Assembly (NCBI GenBank): GCA_024220505.1
Contig: JAKZZE010000009.1
Span: 320,001-384,000 of the forward strand
DNA length: 64,000 nt
Source of the DNA: Rhizopus arrhizus
Taxonomy: Eukaryota; Mucoromycota; Mucoromycetes; Mucorales; Rhizopodaceae
Direction of reading: 5' to 3'
Of the stretch, positions 1-11,164 are shown in pieces; the first letter of the stretch is position 1; each line of letters begins with the position of its first letter. The notes under the pieces were generated by a model, which was not told the origin of the DNA, made no database searches, and saw only the letters and a program-made list of their open reading frames with translations. Position numbers and translations under genes: made by a program.

Positions 1-1141
1 CTATTTCCTGATCGACGCATTACCGATCTTCACAAAATTGGTTGTTTTAACTCCTTATTCAAAACTATTGACCAAATGGATTTTGAGACCAATTGGACAG
101 CACTAAACTCTAGCTCAGCTGCTGAGATTCCTTTGAGCTGAATATGCCCGCTTCTGCTTACCAACGATCCTTACCATACTTGCAACTATTGGAAATCACA
201 TTTGATTAAAGACTTATATAGATTTAGCAATGTAGATGGAAATCTTACACCAATCACCTCCTTTCTGTCGAGAAAACAATGTAATCGATCCGAGGCATAT
301 TTTGACCTCCTCTCACTAGATCACATTAAGAAAGAAAACTTTTTTGCAGCCCTCAAAAGCACCTCTGACCTCTCACTTGGTCTTTTTATATCATCCATGG
401 GTTTCCCACATCCTGAACCGAAGTTTCATTCTCTCATTAGCACGCCTTTACCAGATGGCACACCAATTGAAAATTTATCAGCAAAATGGTTCCGTCATAT
501 TGACAAGCTTCCGCTAACTAGTTTACCTTCACACTATCCTCGAGCCAGCAAGTCATCCTGAACACAGTTTTGGCACGCCTCAATTCCATATCCAGCACGA
601 ACCATTCTTTGGCGTCTCTATCATTTCAAGCTGCCAACATGCTCCCGGCTGCACAAAATCATGTCTAGCACTACTACTGATGAAAGATGTATGCTGTGTG
701 GCGCAATCGAATTTGATGAACATTTCCTGTGGTCTTGTCCACTTAGACAGCCTATGTAGGATACACTTTTAACTCGTTTTTTCGACCAGACTTCACGCCT
801 GACTTTTGATGAGATCTCTCGCCCACACCCAATCTCAGCCACAGTGCGTCCGCACTGGCAACCCGATTTTTCCAAGTAGTTGCCTGTGGTATACTGTGCC
901 TCTGGATATCACATTTGAAACATGTTTTTAATGGATCGCCTTTTTGGCCAAATGAGGTAGCTGCTAGAGCTACTATACTCCTTCGCAGAATACATCAAGA
1001 AAATCTGTATCAGGAACAATTTAAAGACAATAATCAGATACCACATTAATTTTACACTACTATTCTATATATTTAAATGTTTTCTTACAGTGTACGTCTA
1101 AAGGCGGCACTTGAATAAAATCCTCATACAAAAAAAAAAAA
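1..1141 (+). pseudogene. LINE (non-LTR retrotransposon) 3' end, decayed
   Basis: This is the C-terminal part of a LINE polyprotein, broken by frameshifts and stop codons. One open piece covers 202-561. A second, reading FWHASIPYPARTILWRLYHF and then CMLCG...EFDEHFLWSCP from about 570 to 758, matches the zinc-binding domain that follows LINE reverse transcriptases (CxxC, then ExxxH and C). The terminal stretch (HLKHVFNGSPFWPNEVAAR and on) ends at TAA 1047-1049 in a different frame. A short A-run at 1130-1141 fits a poly(A) tail and gives the 3' end on the + strand. The reverse transcriptase core would lie to the left, outside the window. The open frames are interrupted, so it is inactive. Confidence 0.8.
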
Positions 1142-1472
1142 ATATTATTGGATGGAAAAACGGCTTCCAATTCCGTTGCTTAAAAATCAAATTCGGAAAA
1201 GTAATTCATCCTGTACACTATTTCCAGAAATTAAAGTCACTGTGACTTGTCGCAATTACATATAAATTGTATTATAAAACTTTAAAAAATACAACTTTAA
1301 TTTCTAGAAATAGTATAATATGCTAAACATTAAAAAAAAGATAGGGAGAAAAAGCTGGCAGCTTACAAATATATCCTTTTAAAGAATAATGTCTCACTTA
1401 GCTTTAGTCATGGCTCCGCATAATTATTAATTATTTTTTTTACTACAAAATGACGCGTACCTTTAAAAAAGG
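1142..1472. other. AT-rich spacer, no gene seen
   Basis: No convincing open frame or RNA gene. It separates the LINE tail from the Old Yellow Enzyme promoter. Confidence 0.5.
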
Positions 1473-1480
1473 TATAAAAG
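1473..1480 (+). promoter_or_regulatory. TATA box of the Old Yellow Enzyme gene
   Basis: TATAAAAG lies about 40 bp before the ATG at 1520, a spacing that fits a short 5' leader. It is a sequence match only. Confidence 0.5.
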
Positions 1481-1519
1481 TATCAAATATATTGTAATCT
1501 GCTTTATTTCATTATTCAA

Positions 1520-2614
1520 ATGTCCTCTAAATCTCTTTTTACTCCAATCAAAATAGGAAAACATGAACTTGAACACCGTGTTGTTCTGGCTCCTTTGACC
1601 CGTCTGAGAGCCAATCTTGATGGTGTGCCTAACGATCTTCTCGTCGAATACTATACTCAAAGAGCATCCAAAGGTGGTCTTTTAATCACTGAAGCAACTT
1701 TTATTGATCCATTGGCTGGTGGCTATAAAAAAGCTCCAGGTATCTACAGTAAGGAGCAAATTGAAGGATGGAAGAAGGTGACTGATTCTGTCCATGCAAA
1801 GGGTGCTATCATTTTTTTGCAACTTTGGCATATTGGCCGAGCTGGCTCTAGCGTTTTGAATCCTAATGGTGAACCTATTGTTTCTGCCAGTGACATTGCT
1901 ATTCAAGGCCAAAATATGTTTGCTGGTGTCGACCATGAGAAGCCCCATGCCTTGACTATACCAGAGATCAAAGAATGGATTCAAAAGTACCGCCAAGCTG
2001 CATTGAATGCTATCGAAGCTGGGTTTGATGGCGTTGAAATTCACAGTGCCAATGGTTACCTTCCCGACCAATTCATCAACTCTAGCAGCAACAAGCGTAC
2101 TGACGAATATGGTGGAAGCATTGAGAATCGTGCTCGCTTCTCTCTTGAGATTGTAGACGCTATTACTGAAGCTATTGGTGCTGATCGTACCGCTATCCGT
2201 TTCTCACCTGGTGGTAACTTCCAAGACATGGCAGATGAAACGGTTGTTGACACATGGAGTTATTTGACCTCCCAACTTCAAAATAACCACCCCGATTTGG
2301 CGTATGTCCACTTTATTGAAACACGTTCTGACATTTTTGCTGATAAATTTGCCAATTCTGATTCTCTTGCGCCTTATCGTCAGATCTGGAAGGGTCCTTT
2401 CATCGCCTCTAGTGGTTACTCTACTGCCGTAGAAAAGGCATTTGAATATTCTGAAAAAAATAATTCCTTAATTGCCTTTGGACGTTCCTTTATCGCTAAT
2501 CCTGATCTCCCTGAGCGTCTCCGTAATGGTTGGCCATTAAACGCTTATGATAGACCAACATTCTATACCAGTGACCCTAAAGGTTATACTGATTATCCTT
2601 TCTACAAGGCTTAG
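1520..2614 (+). CDS. Old Yellow Enzyme family NAD(P)H:flavin oxidoreductase
   Basis: A 364-residue single-exon protein of the OYE (12-oxophytodienoate reductase/NADPH dehydrogenase) family. These FMN enzymes use NAD(P)H to reduce activated C=C bonds of enones and related electrophiles, usually in the cytosol or peroxisome. Residues 1-30 (LFTPIKIG..L.HRVVLAPLTR) are the standard start of the TIM barrel. GFDGVEIHSANGYLPDQF near residue 168 carries the His...Asn substrate-anchoring pair and the Tyr proton donor of the family. RFSPGG and FGRSFIANPDL near the C-terminus match the phosphate-binding loops of FMN. Length is normal for the family (about 360-400). A TATA box lies 40 bp upstream and AATAAA at 2662-2667. 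The physiological substrate cannot be read from sequence. Confidence 0.95.
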   Translation: MSSKSLFTPIKIGKHELEHRVVLAPLTRLRANLDGVPNDLLVEYYTQRASKGGLLITEATFIDPLAGGYKKAPGIYSKEQIEGWKKVTDSVHAKGAIIFLQLWHIGRAGSSVLNPNGEPIVSASDIAIQGQNMFAGVDHEKPHALTIPEIKEWIQKYRQAALNAIEAGFDGVEIHSANGYLPDQFINSSSNKRTDEYGGSIENRARFSLEIVDAITEAIGADRTAIRFSPGGNFQDMADETVVDTWSYLTSQLQNNHPDLAYVHFIETRSDIFADKFANSDSLAPYRQIWKGPFIASSGYSTAVEKAFEYSEKNNSLIAFGRSFIANPDLPERLRNGWPLNAYDRPTFYTSDPKGYTDYPFYKA

Positions 2615-2661
2615 AGGATTTTACTCTCTAGTTGTATGTTTATATTATTAGAGTTTCATTA

Positions 2662-2667
2662 AATAAA
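2662..2667 (+). terminator. Polyadenylation signal of the OYE gene
   Basis: AATAAA 48 bp after the stop codon, in a T-rich 3' flank. Confidence 0.45.
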
Positions 2668-5140
2668 GAAGCATTTACATTTTTTAATTATATTAACTGT
2701 CATTATTAATTTAAAAGGTTTATAAAGGTAAGGGAAAGCAGTCATCAAATCTTTCTTTATAAAGTATAATGTTTGGCTGGGATTATGAGAATAATTGGGA
2801 AATAGTGATAACTATAGATGATACATCGTGTATATCACTATTAATCAAATGCAAGGGTAAATAAGAAAGAAAATGTATGATTGTATTGCAGTTGCCATAC
2901 AGTAATCAAATGTAATCCTGGAATCTTTGTGTTACATGAACTTTCCTATTTCATGAATTGCATACTGTTTGTAATTTTATTCAAATTAGCGCATTTCCTT
3001 TATATTTACTACAGTATGATGATGTACCTCTGTAATATAAATTTTCTTATACATAGCCTACTTTAATAAATGAGTATTAATAAATCGTATAAAGACTATT
3101 TTTCCTGGGTTTCTTACGCAACACTCAACTAAGGAGCACACTTGAAAAGGCTAAGAATATTTACATTATGGAGCGAGTGAAATTGATTACAAGTTTTATA
3201 AAGCTAACGATTATAGCAAAATATGAATTTAAACAATTTCTTGCACAAATATATGAGCATTCATTTAATTATGATTCTTATATTTAAAGTATTTAGTCCT
3301 ACCGATACACTCTATTGCAATTATTCATATTCAAGTTAGAATAAAAGAGATTTGCAAACCATACAAGAGAAGGAGCAAATGGACTAGTTTTGGTGCCTTA
3401 TTGACTAATAATTCGCTTTAGTGAAGTATTTATTATTGCTATTATTTCCTTTTTTAAACCCTGTCTGTTTTTTTCTTCCTTTGGTGAAACATTTAAAAGA
3501 ATAAAACATGTGTTATTTTTATTCGTTGGATAAAATATTTAGCCTTTTTTATACACATCTTTTAGTAAAAGACGACCTGTGTATTCATCCAGAAATACAA
3601 ACAAGAAGGAATAAACAACCGTTTCATTATCATATGGTGAATACAATTACTAATACAAATAGATTGTTCGGCGATGTGTAGCCGGCTTTTTAGCTGATCT
3701 TCTGATTTTTTGGCTTCTTGTAGCTTCTTAAAGCACATACTTTGATAATGGTGTCGGAATGCTTCGGTAAGGTGCAGTTAGTGCATATATCAATGTCAAA
3801 AAAAAAACTCTAGAGTAGCATTTTGGTTTTTATATATAGATATTATCATCATAGGTGTTATTCGATTACATTGTTAAGTTGATCAAGTAATAAAATAAGC
3901 TTGTCTCATTCTAAATTTGCTATGATAAAAAGATGTGTTCGTCAAAGGTCTATTATTGAATATATGTAAGTTTCTCATTAGGACATAATACATGTACAAT
4001 CTTATTATTATGAGCAGCCTAATCACCATAAAATATCTTTTTTATATTATGCTCTCTTTTTTATTGCTTTATAAACAAAAGCTCTGTGTCCTTTTTCTTC
4101 TATTTTTATAAAGCAAATAAAACAATTATTACCTATCAAAATCCCTTTCGACGCAACATAGCAAAAGTTATAAAAGCTAAAGATTGATTTGCTTTTAATA
4201 CTTTTTTAGCAATAACTTTAAGAACTAGTAATATCAAATTACTTATAAATGGAGTGGTTTCTTATTATTGATTAAGCCAACTAATTCCATGCATGAATTT
4301 TGGATGAAGCATCAAGTTTTCTTATTTGCCGTAGAAAAAATATATATTTACAAATGATGTTATCATCCAGTTATAACTTTGACAAGACGAAATATATTTT
4401 TGACTGTAAGATGATATACGTTGTAATAGCTATACATATTGTATGGGATTTGCAACTAATAAAAGGATAAATACGATATTTGACTTGTCGCCTCTTTGTT
4501 TGGTAGTGTAACATAATTGACAATATACAGTAAAAGAATACAAATTAATAAAGCTCCCTTTACTGATGGCCTAGATTGCGGAGTAAATATTTTGAACTTA
4601 TACTAGTAGCATTAATAAAAATCAGCAAACCTATTTAAAAAAAGAGGCATAATTGTGTCTTGCACAAAAGACTGAAAGCCGTGCAAAAAGGTGAACTAAA
4701 AAAATTCATTGACCGAATATAACTTGAAAAAATGTTTGTATGCCATGGTTACCCTTAATATACTAAGCTTTATTTGATTGGCCACTAAAGTAATACACTA
4801 CAATGTAATTAGAGTAATAAATAATAAGGCAAGTGGGGGAGAATAAACATATTGAGTAGTTAAGCATGTATTATATTTGTACCATGTATAATAAAACTTA
4901 CTTGTTCTATTCATAAAAGTCACTCTTTCTAATTGGCATTTTGATGTAACAATTCCTTTTTTATACCGCAGATCTCAGCAACTGTGGGGGGGGGAAGGAA
5001 AGGTAGAAAAAATAATTTAATTTCGGAGAAGGGATATATCAACAGATTGCTTGATAAAAAAAAAGCTCTTTCTTTCTCTCTTTTCATTCTTTTCTTTTCT
5101 TTTTTAAAGTAACCCACCTCCTTCTTTTTTTTTATACACA
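2668..5140. other. 2.5 kb AT-rich intergenic region
   Basis: I see no credible coding exon, tRNA or terminal repeat here; the only open frames are short and of AT-biased composition. Just before the bZIP start there is a G-run (about 4985-4994) and a pyrimidine-rich leader (5060-5130). The long spacer leaves ample room for regulatory sequence for the two flanking genes. Confidence 0.4.
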
Positions 5141-6590
5141 ATGACAGATATTATTATCAACACCTCGTCTTATGAAGATGCAATGAATCTTTCCGACATG
5201 GACGAATTTGATTTCATAAAAGGATCTATGCCCATGATGAACAACCCACTTGAACAACCAGCTATGGATTCACCTATCAAAGTCCGAAAAAAGCCAGGTA
5301 GAAAGCCTAACCCTGCTTCACCTGCCCTTCGCAAGGCTCAAAACAGAGCTGCCCAAAGAGCCTTTAGGGAACGAAAAGAACGACATATGAAAGATCTTGA
5401 AGCTGGTATTCGTAACATAAAAGAAGAACGAGACAGATTATTAAAGGAGAATGAAAAACTGACAGACGAGAATGAAATATTGAAAGCAGAAAATTGGTAT
5501 TTGAAAGGCATCGTGTTATCATTGCAGCTGGTGTGTCTGCAACAGAGCCTTGTGATTCCTCAACATTGTCCCCACATGAATGAAGAAACACTGGGGGTTT
5601 TAGCGCAATCGATTCCGCAGAGTATATCGTCTTATCTGAACGTGAATGCTAAAAATAAATTAAATCTTTCTTCACGGTTTTTTAAAAGGACAAGCGAACC
5701 GCATATTGGATCACAAGACATGTATCAACAACAAGGTTTTATGGATTCTACGACGCAGCATACAATGGATCGGTGGGACACATACAGTCATCATCAGGAT
5801 CAGCAACAGTCAGATGAGTCTTGCTTTAGTAATATGCCTCCACTATCACCTATGACGGCTTCTGAAAAAAGTGCTAGTGTCAATGAGATACCACGACCTA
5901 TACCGAATGAGCCGGCTACTACCAATTTAGCAGCTATTCAATCACTGCGTCTTCGGCTTCGTCTGCAAGCCGCTAGTGTCCATATGCCAAGTACTCCTGC
6001 TGCCACTCAACCTACTGTTTTACAAGTAAAAAAATATATATATTCTATTTTTATATACAAAAAATTTACTTTTTCTCTAGTTGGCCATTCCTCATGATCC
6101 ACGAATTGATTTGATCCCTACACCTCATATGCGAGATAGAATGATCTTGTTTAGAGATTTATTTGATTTGGATGATTGTTTCCGCTGTCTTTTAAGTGGC
6201 TCTGTCTTTCACGGAGGTGATCCTGCTGTGGCTGGCAATTGGCAGTTACCAGCAGAATTTTTTGAAAAATATTGGTTTCTGACGATCGATTATAACCTAA
6301 GAAGATATACAAATGAATGGAGAAAAAAGCAAGGTTTAGAAGAGATCCAGTTACCAACAGCTTCGACAGATATACCACCTCACGATCAACAACCAGAGAT
6401 GTCGCAGATACAACTTGCTAATGGACTTAGCATGATGGGAATATCTTCAAATCATACCATGCCTCCTCCACCTTCTATTTGGGATAATTATAGTAAGTTT
6501 GTTTGTATATGAATGAGATAAAGTGATTAATTTACTTTTCTAGACTTTATGATGTCCGTACCAACACATATGAGTCATACGCCATTTTGA
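5141..6590 (+). CDS. AP-1/Yap-like bZIP transcription factor
   Basis: Three exons (5141-6025, 6081-6492, 6544-6590) give 447 residues; introns of 55 and 51 bp have GT-AG ends and keep frame. Residues 50-60 (KKPGRKPNPASPA) precede a basic region KAQNRAAQRAFRERKERH, the NxxAQxxFR signature of fungal Yap/Pap1 factors, and a leucine zipper rich in Glu/Asn. From about residue 293 (IPHDPRIDLIPTPHMRDRMI through GGDPAVAGNWQLPAEFFEKY) the protein resembles the DUF3425-type domain found after bZIP in many filamentous fungi. The middle is Gln/Ser-rich and probably disordered. No clear cysteine-rich redox domains of the Yap1/Pap1 kind are seen, so an oxidative stress role is not supported. It should act in the nucleus on AP-1-like sites. 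Confidence 0.88.
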
Positions 6591-6747
6591 TATTAAACAT
6601 TTTCTGTATATATTCTTTCCTTTACTTTTCCTTTTTTTTATTTATAATATGTTACAAAAGTATGTTGTGTATAATAAATGCTTTCTAGCTAAACATATGG
6701 ACAATAACACTTCTACTAAGAAAATGCTTTAAAATATATAATACTAA

Positions 6748-9083
6748 TTAATTTGTTTGGATTTTTTGTAATCTCGATATCAATTCACTTTCTTGCTCTA
6801 CTTCATGTCTCCTCATTTCAGGAATGACTCTATCTTTTAAAGCAAGCTCATAGACCTGATTGTACTCATAAACAGGACCCTGATAATGGCCTTTATCCCA
6901 TGCTAAGCAGAGGGCACTGCGAATCATTCTCAAGATGAATTCTTCACGAAGTGCTTTGTGATCAAGTTGTTGATAGTCTAGGGCAGCATCTGAAATAGCA
7001 TCTCCCAAAGAACTTGCGGTATCAGTATAAATATAAGCATTGTAGTATTCGCTACTTGTTACCATAGCACCCTTTTCGGTTTGACTTTCAGGATCTGGAA
7101 AGCTAATGTTGACCTTGCGTTTTTCAAGTGGTCGATCAATCAAGACTTTTTTCATACGTCCCACACCGCTTGATATCACGGCCGATCCAAAGACAAGTCC
7201 TTCGACTGCTTGAAGTGCCAGATCATCAGGATTTGGGTTGGGCACAAATACAAAATCAGCAGCAGCCCTGCAGAAAACTCCTACTCGACGCTCATCAATT
7301 GCTCTCGAGATGACACGCACATGATCCGGATACTGTTCTGCAAGGTTTTCAAGGCGTTCCAAAGGATATCCCTTGCGTGTGCCAAGAAGAATGAATCGCA
7401 TATCATTCTTTATAAAATGTGGAATGGCCCGTTCGACTATTTCAAGTCCAGCACCCGGTTCAAATCTTCCGCGAAACAGAACGACAGCTCGCTTCATGTC
7501 GGCCTCGGTCAAGATATGGCGCTTGATCAGCAGTCGTTTGGCCTTGTCTTTAGAAAGAGAGACAAAATCTTTTGATAGCTCGGGTAAAGTCCAGTAAGTG
7601 AGGGTATTCTTGGGTATGGTGAGAGCAAAAGGAAGAGAGGGATCAGTAGAATGAAGCAGAGGTTGATCATGAATCATGTCGAGTGCGTATCTTGGATAAA
7701 GCATGGACTTATTGCGTAGCTTGTCTGTGATAAAGGGATGATCTGTACTGTAATAATCAATTGCCCCATTAATCCCGTAAAAGCGAGAACCCTGTGCCTT
7801 TTGAAGTAGGCTGTCCATGACAAGTTCCTTGAGGTGAAAATCCTTTCTGCCTTCCACAACATCCACCGCCAAGGTGTGGTTGGTCATTGTCACAGCCTCG
7901 GCATGATCCATGGCAAGTTTTGACATAAACATACGACCACCGTATACATACTTTTGAAGCTTTTCTCGGTCGCTTTTAGGGCGATCCAAGAATTTAAGAA
8001 CATTGCGAACCGAATTGGAGTACCTGAGCTCAGCTTGATGATCATGCATTGTATATACAATCGCTGGAGGACGAGGGCCGAGATCGTCTTGATCCTTTTT
8101 ATCTTGCAGGAATTTGGCTGTATAAGCATTCGAGACGCCGTGAATATGAACGATGTCAACACGAGGCACTATTCGAATAGGAGCAAAGATAGATTCTTCG
8201 TCCGCAGCAGTAGCTTTGTGAGATAAGAAAGCGGCAACAGCCTTTGCAAAGTACTGATCTTTCCACTCTTTGGGCAAATCGGGGTTTTCATTGTGAATAT
8301 CGTCTGCTGTGCGGGATTTGAATGCCTGACTGAAAGGTCTTTTATTGGCGGGACCAATCAAATACACTGGTACAGCGTCAGTGAATAAAGGCTTTCTTTG
8401 TGGTGTGACAAGGGAAGAGGTATTGACACCTTTGATCATTTTCCACTCATACTTGTTAGGCGCTTGCACAGGAGGATTGAAAGCATAAGTCATTTTGAAT
8501 ATATGAAAGTCCAAGGTAGTGGTCTGTCCACGACATTTGCTGTGTACATCAAAAGACAAAGTCAATTCCTTTCTAGTGACCATTTTTTTCATGAAGGAAT
8601 AAAGAGGCATGACGATGGCTACATTAGTTAATCCAGATGCTTGTTGTGCGGCTGCTAATCCTGTTACATATCTACCAAGATCTGATGTGACAGCAGGACC
8701 AAATTCTTTAGTTACGTGATATACACGAGTTCCTTTATCAATATTTGTTAGTGCGTCTGCATCTAAATGAGTGTACTTTATTGAAGGATATTGTCTTTTC
8801 ACTATCAAACAAGAAGTATTAGCTTTTGAATAAAATGACTCGTCTGTCTACCAATTGTGACTGGTGGTTTTGTATTTTGCAATACTTTATAACCTTTATA
8901 AAGCATAACCAATTCAAATATTACCAGTAAAAAGATGAACAAACTCAAGAGGTTCCACCAGCGATACTTTTTATGATGCTTAGTTGTTGTTGTAGATCTG
9001 CTGGTAGGAGATGAGAAGAATGACGAAGAAAAAAAAATCGTACGTTGAATTGATAACTGATCAGCAATAGATAGCTCTGACAT
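6748..9083 (-). CDS. Membrane-anchored GT5 (glycogen/starch synthase-like) glycosyltransferase
   Basis: Two exons (9083-8852, 8801-6748; 50-bp intron) give 761 residues. The start is the ATG at 9083. Exon 1 encodes a short cytosolic tail, a basic stretch (TTTTKHHKKYR) and one hydrophobic helix (NLLSLFIFLLVIFELVMLY), a type II anchor. The rest resembles the GT-B fold of starch synthases: VYHVTKEFGPAVTSDLGRYV at the N-lobe, a DIVHIHG strand, IVYTMHD, and a C-lobe with LFRGRFEPGAGLEIVERAIP, a donor-site motif like the family's. The N-terminal KTGGL motif of bacterial glycogen synthases is not intact. It may build an alpha-glucan or cell-surface glycan from the secretory pathway, but donor and product are unknown. 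It converges with the bZIP gene; the 3' ends are about 157 bp apart. Confidence 0.7.
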
Positions 9084-9107
9084 TAATAAACAGAAAGGAA
9101 AGGACAA

Positions 9108-9742
9108 AGAGTTTTTTTTTTTTAAAAAAAAAGGGAAGAAAAGATATCGCTTTTTAATTTCTTGTGTACGCTTGTAGTTTTACACCCTTTGAATCCTATT
9201 CTGATGGCGGACCTCGTTATCAACAATAGAAAAAAAATCAAGTTATTCTGTTACCAACATATGCTTAATAACAAATTAATAACAGCAATATATTATTTCT
9301 ATTCCCTCTTCTGTTCTTTTCTTTAGCTTTCTTCTTTCTTGTCTCACCCTACTTTTTATAAACTAGAGGCTTCATTATGACAAGTTACACGACAACTCGA
9401 ATTAGCATCTATTTGGCTAAATTTGGTAATTTTAATGCACGTGTTTTTTATTTCTTATTTGTCAAGTTGGTGTAATCTGTCTGGTTGGGCGAATCCTTTG
9501 CTGGATATTATTCATATCAGGTACACCAATTTCAGTCTATGAATTTAACTATTAATACTATTTAAATAATAATAATACTGGGCTTTACTTGGATATTAGT
9601 GTAATCAGTTAAGGGCTGATTGCTATTAGTAGTAGTAGTAGTAGTAGTAGTTGAACATCTATAAAAGCCACATCCCTTTTATGAAAAAAATATCATTTAG
9701 ATAGTTGTGTGTGAGAGAATCTAAATAGAATAGAGATGAACG
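9108..9742. other. Spacer with a (TAG)8 microsatellite
   Basis: No gene seen. A perfect TAG trinucleotide run of eight copies lies at 9627-9650. The region between two minus-strand genes would hold the 3' end of the RBR gene and the promoter of the glycosyltransferase gene. Confidence 0.5.
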
Positions 9743-10903
9743 TTATAAACTTACATCAGACCAAGAAGACCTGCAACACCAACAAAAGCTATAACCACAA
9801 TAAGAACAATCAACTTTATTACAACCTTCATCCCTATTGATCATAATCGAACAGCTTGGACATTGGCGGCTATTAATTTATTAATGTACGTCTATGATAT
9901 AATTTATAATGACTTGCCTGTTATCTAGTTTCCAAATAATTGTATTCTTTATTTCACTGCTTAAGTTTGTATTCATGACTAAATGCTTCATATTGTCTTC
10001 ACAAGTTAAGGATTGATGCGAATCATATCCACAATGTAAGCAAATAGAAGATTGGCAATTAGAACTACATATAAACAATGAGTATAGGTATCATGATGCA
10101 ATCGAGTTGTACCAATTCATGTTTGGAAAGAAGCTGATGTGAATGAGTTGTAATTGCTTCCAGACATCAGGATGAATAGCAGCCTTTAAGAATAAGAGAG
10201 AAAGTTGATAAGAGTGTTGGTTTGTGTTGTAATGGTGCATTTCAAATTGAATAATGTCTTTTATGAATAATTTGTAAACATTCACTAATCTCACTTCATG
10301 AATGCCTTGTTTAAACAATCCAATCCACTCAGTGATAGTTAAATATTCCTTGTCAGTGATATGTTTAGGACCAGAAGAAATAATTGTATTTAGATAAGTA
10401 CAGATAGAATTGCTTTATAGGATGAGTACATGTACAGATATAATGATATGTTATCGATCTACTTACTTGTAATGTTGATTACTAGTAATAGTAGTACGTG
10501 CACAAGGAATTAACTCTAAATCACAATACAAACAAGTACGAGCATAAGATCTATAAGGCATATTGTACTTATCATATAATTCTACAACAGACATTGGCAC
10601 ATATTGACTCCATTCATTTTTACTTATAGGATCACTACACACTGGACATTTGATTATAGTCACACTTAACCCCCAGGATGACTTTACTGTCTCATTAATG
10701 TATCTAATAGTCTATTAGCCACTCATAAATATATGGTTAAATATCATTTACTTTGTAAAGCATTCTAAACAAAATTGATCCCGACAACTTTCTACACATA
10801 AATCATGTTCAGAATCAAAACATATAGAACAACGATCAATGAATGCTTCCATTTGATCCTCTTCAAAAGAACTTGCTACTGAATCATCATCCTCTTGATA
10901 CAT
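9743..10903 (-). CDS. RBR (RING-IBR-RING) E3 ubiquitin ligase
   Basis: Five exons (10903-10752, 10703-10467, 10412-10113, 10064-9918, 9869-9743) give about 320 residues. RING1 begins [16 protein letters not shown]...CLEC and closes with [10 protein letters not shown] second zinc block, [20 protein letters not shown] followed by TC, matches the second half of an IBR domain. RING2 reads [20 protein letters not shown], then [12 protein letters not shown]. This is the RBR pattern; the second Cys of the CPSC pair (Cys-Ser-Ile) is a zinc ligand and the catalytic Cys would fall at the GC(N) position. RBR enzymes take ubiquitin on RING2 before passing it to substrate. Introns are 48-54 bp; the last starts with GC instead of GT. 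The 3' end may include one more small intron (donor GTAAGT at 9754), so the last residues are uncertain. Confidence 0.85.
9870..9917 (-). other. GC-AG intron in the RBR gene
   Basis: The exon ends in AG and the intron begins GCAAGT, the usual consensus of the minor GC-AG class, and ends TTAATAG. No GT donor in the neighbourhood keeps frame, whereas this one restores an ideal RING2. The intron is 48 bp, like its neighbours. Confidence 0.75.
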
Positions 10904-11164
10904 TTTAAGATGTGAATGATAATAAAAAAGGAAAAAAGAAAAAAAAAAAGTATAAAAGAAAAAAGAAAAAAAAAAAAGAGATAAATATACTTTTATATGC
11001 TTTTTTTTTTTATATAACATCGAAAATGATAACAGTAAGAAAAAAGAAAGTTACCCTCCCTTGTGATGCATATTTGTTCAGCAAATCAAATACCATGTTT
11101 TCATAGATAATTGATAGATTCATGCACTTAGAAAAAAGTCACTTTTTCCTTTTACAAAAAAAAA

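Noticed and set aside
9750..9831. Small hydrophobic frame ([20 protein letters not shown]) on the minus strand
   Set aside because: It lies out of frame within the RING2 exon of the RBR gene, whose cysteine pattern is unmistakable.
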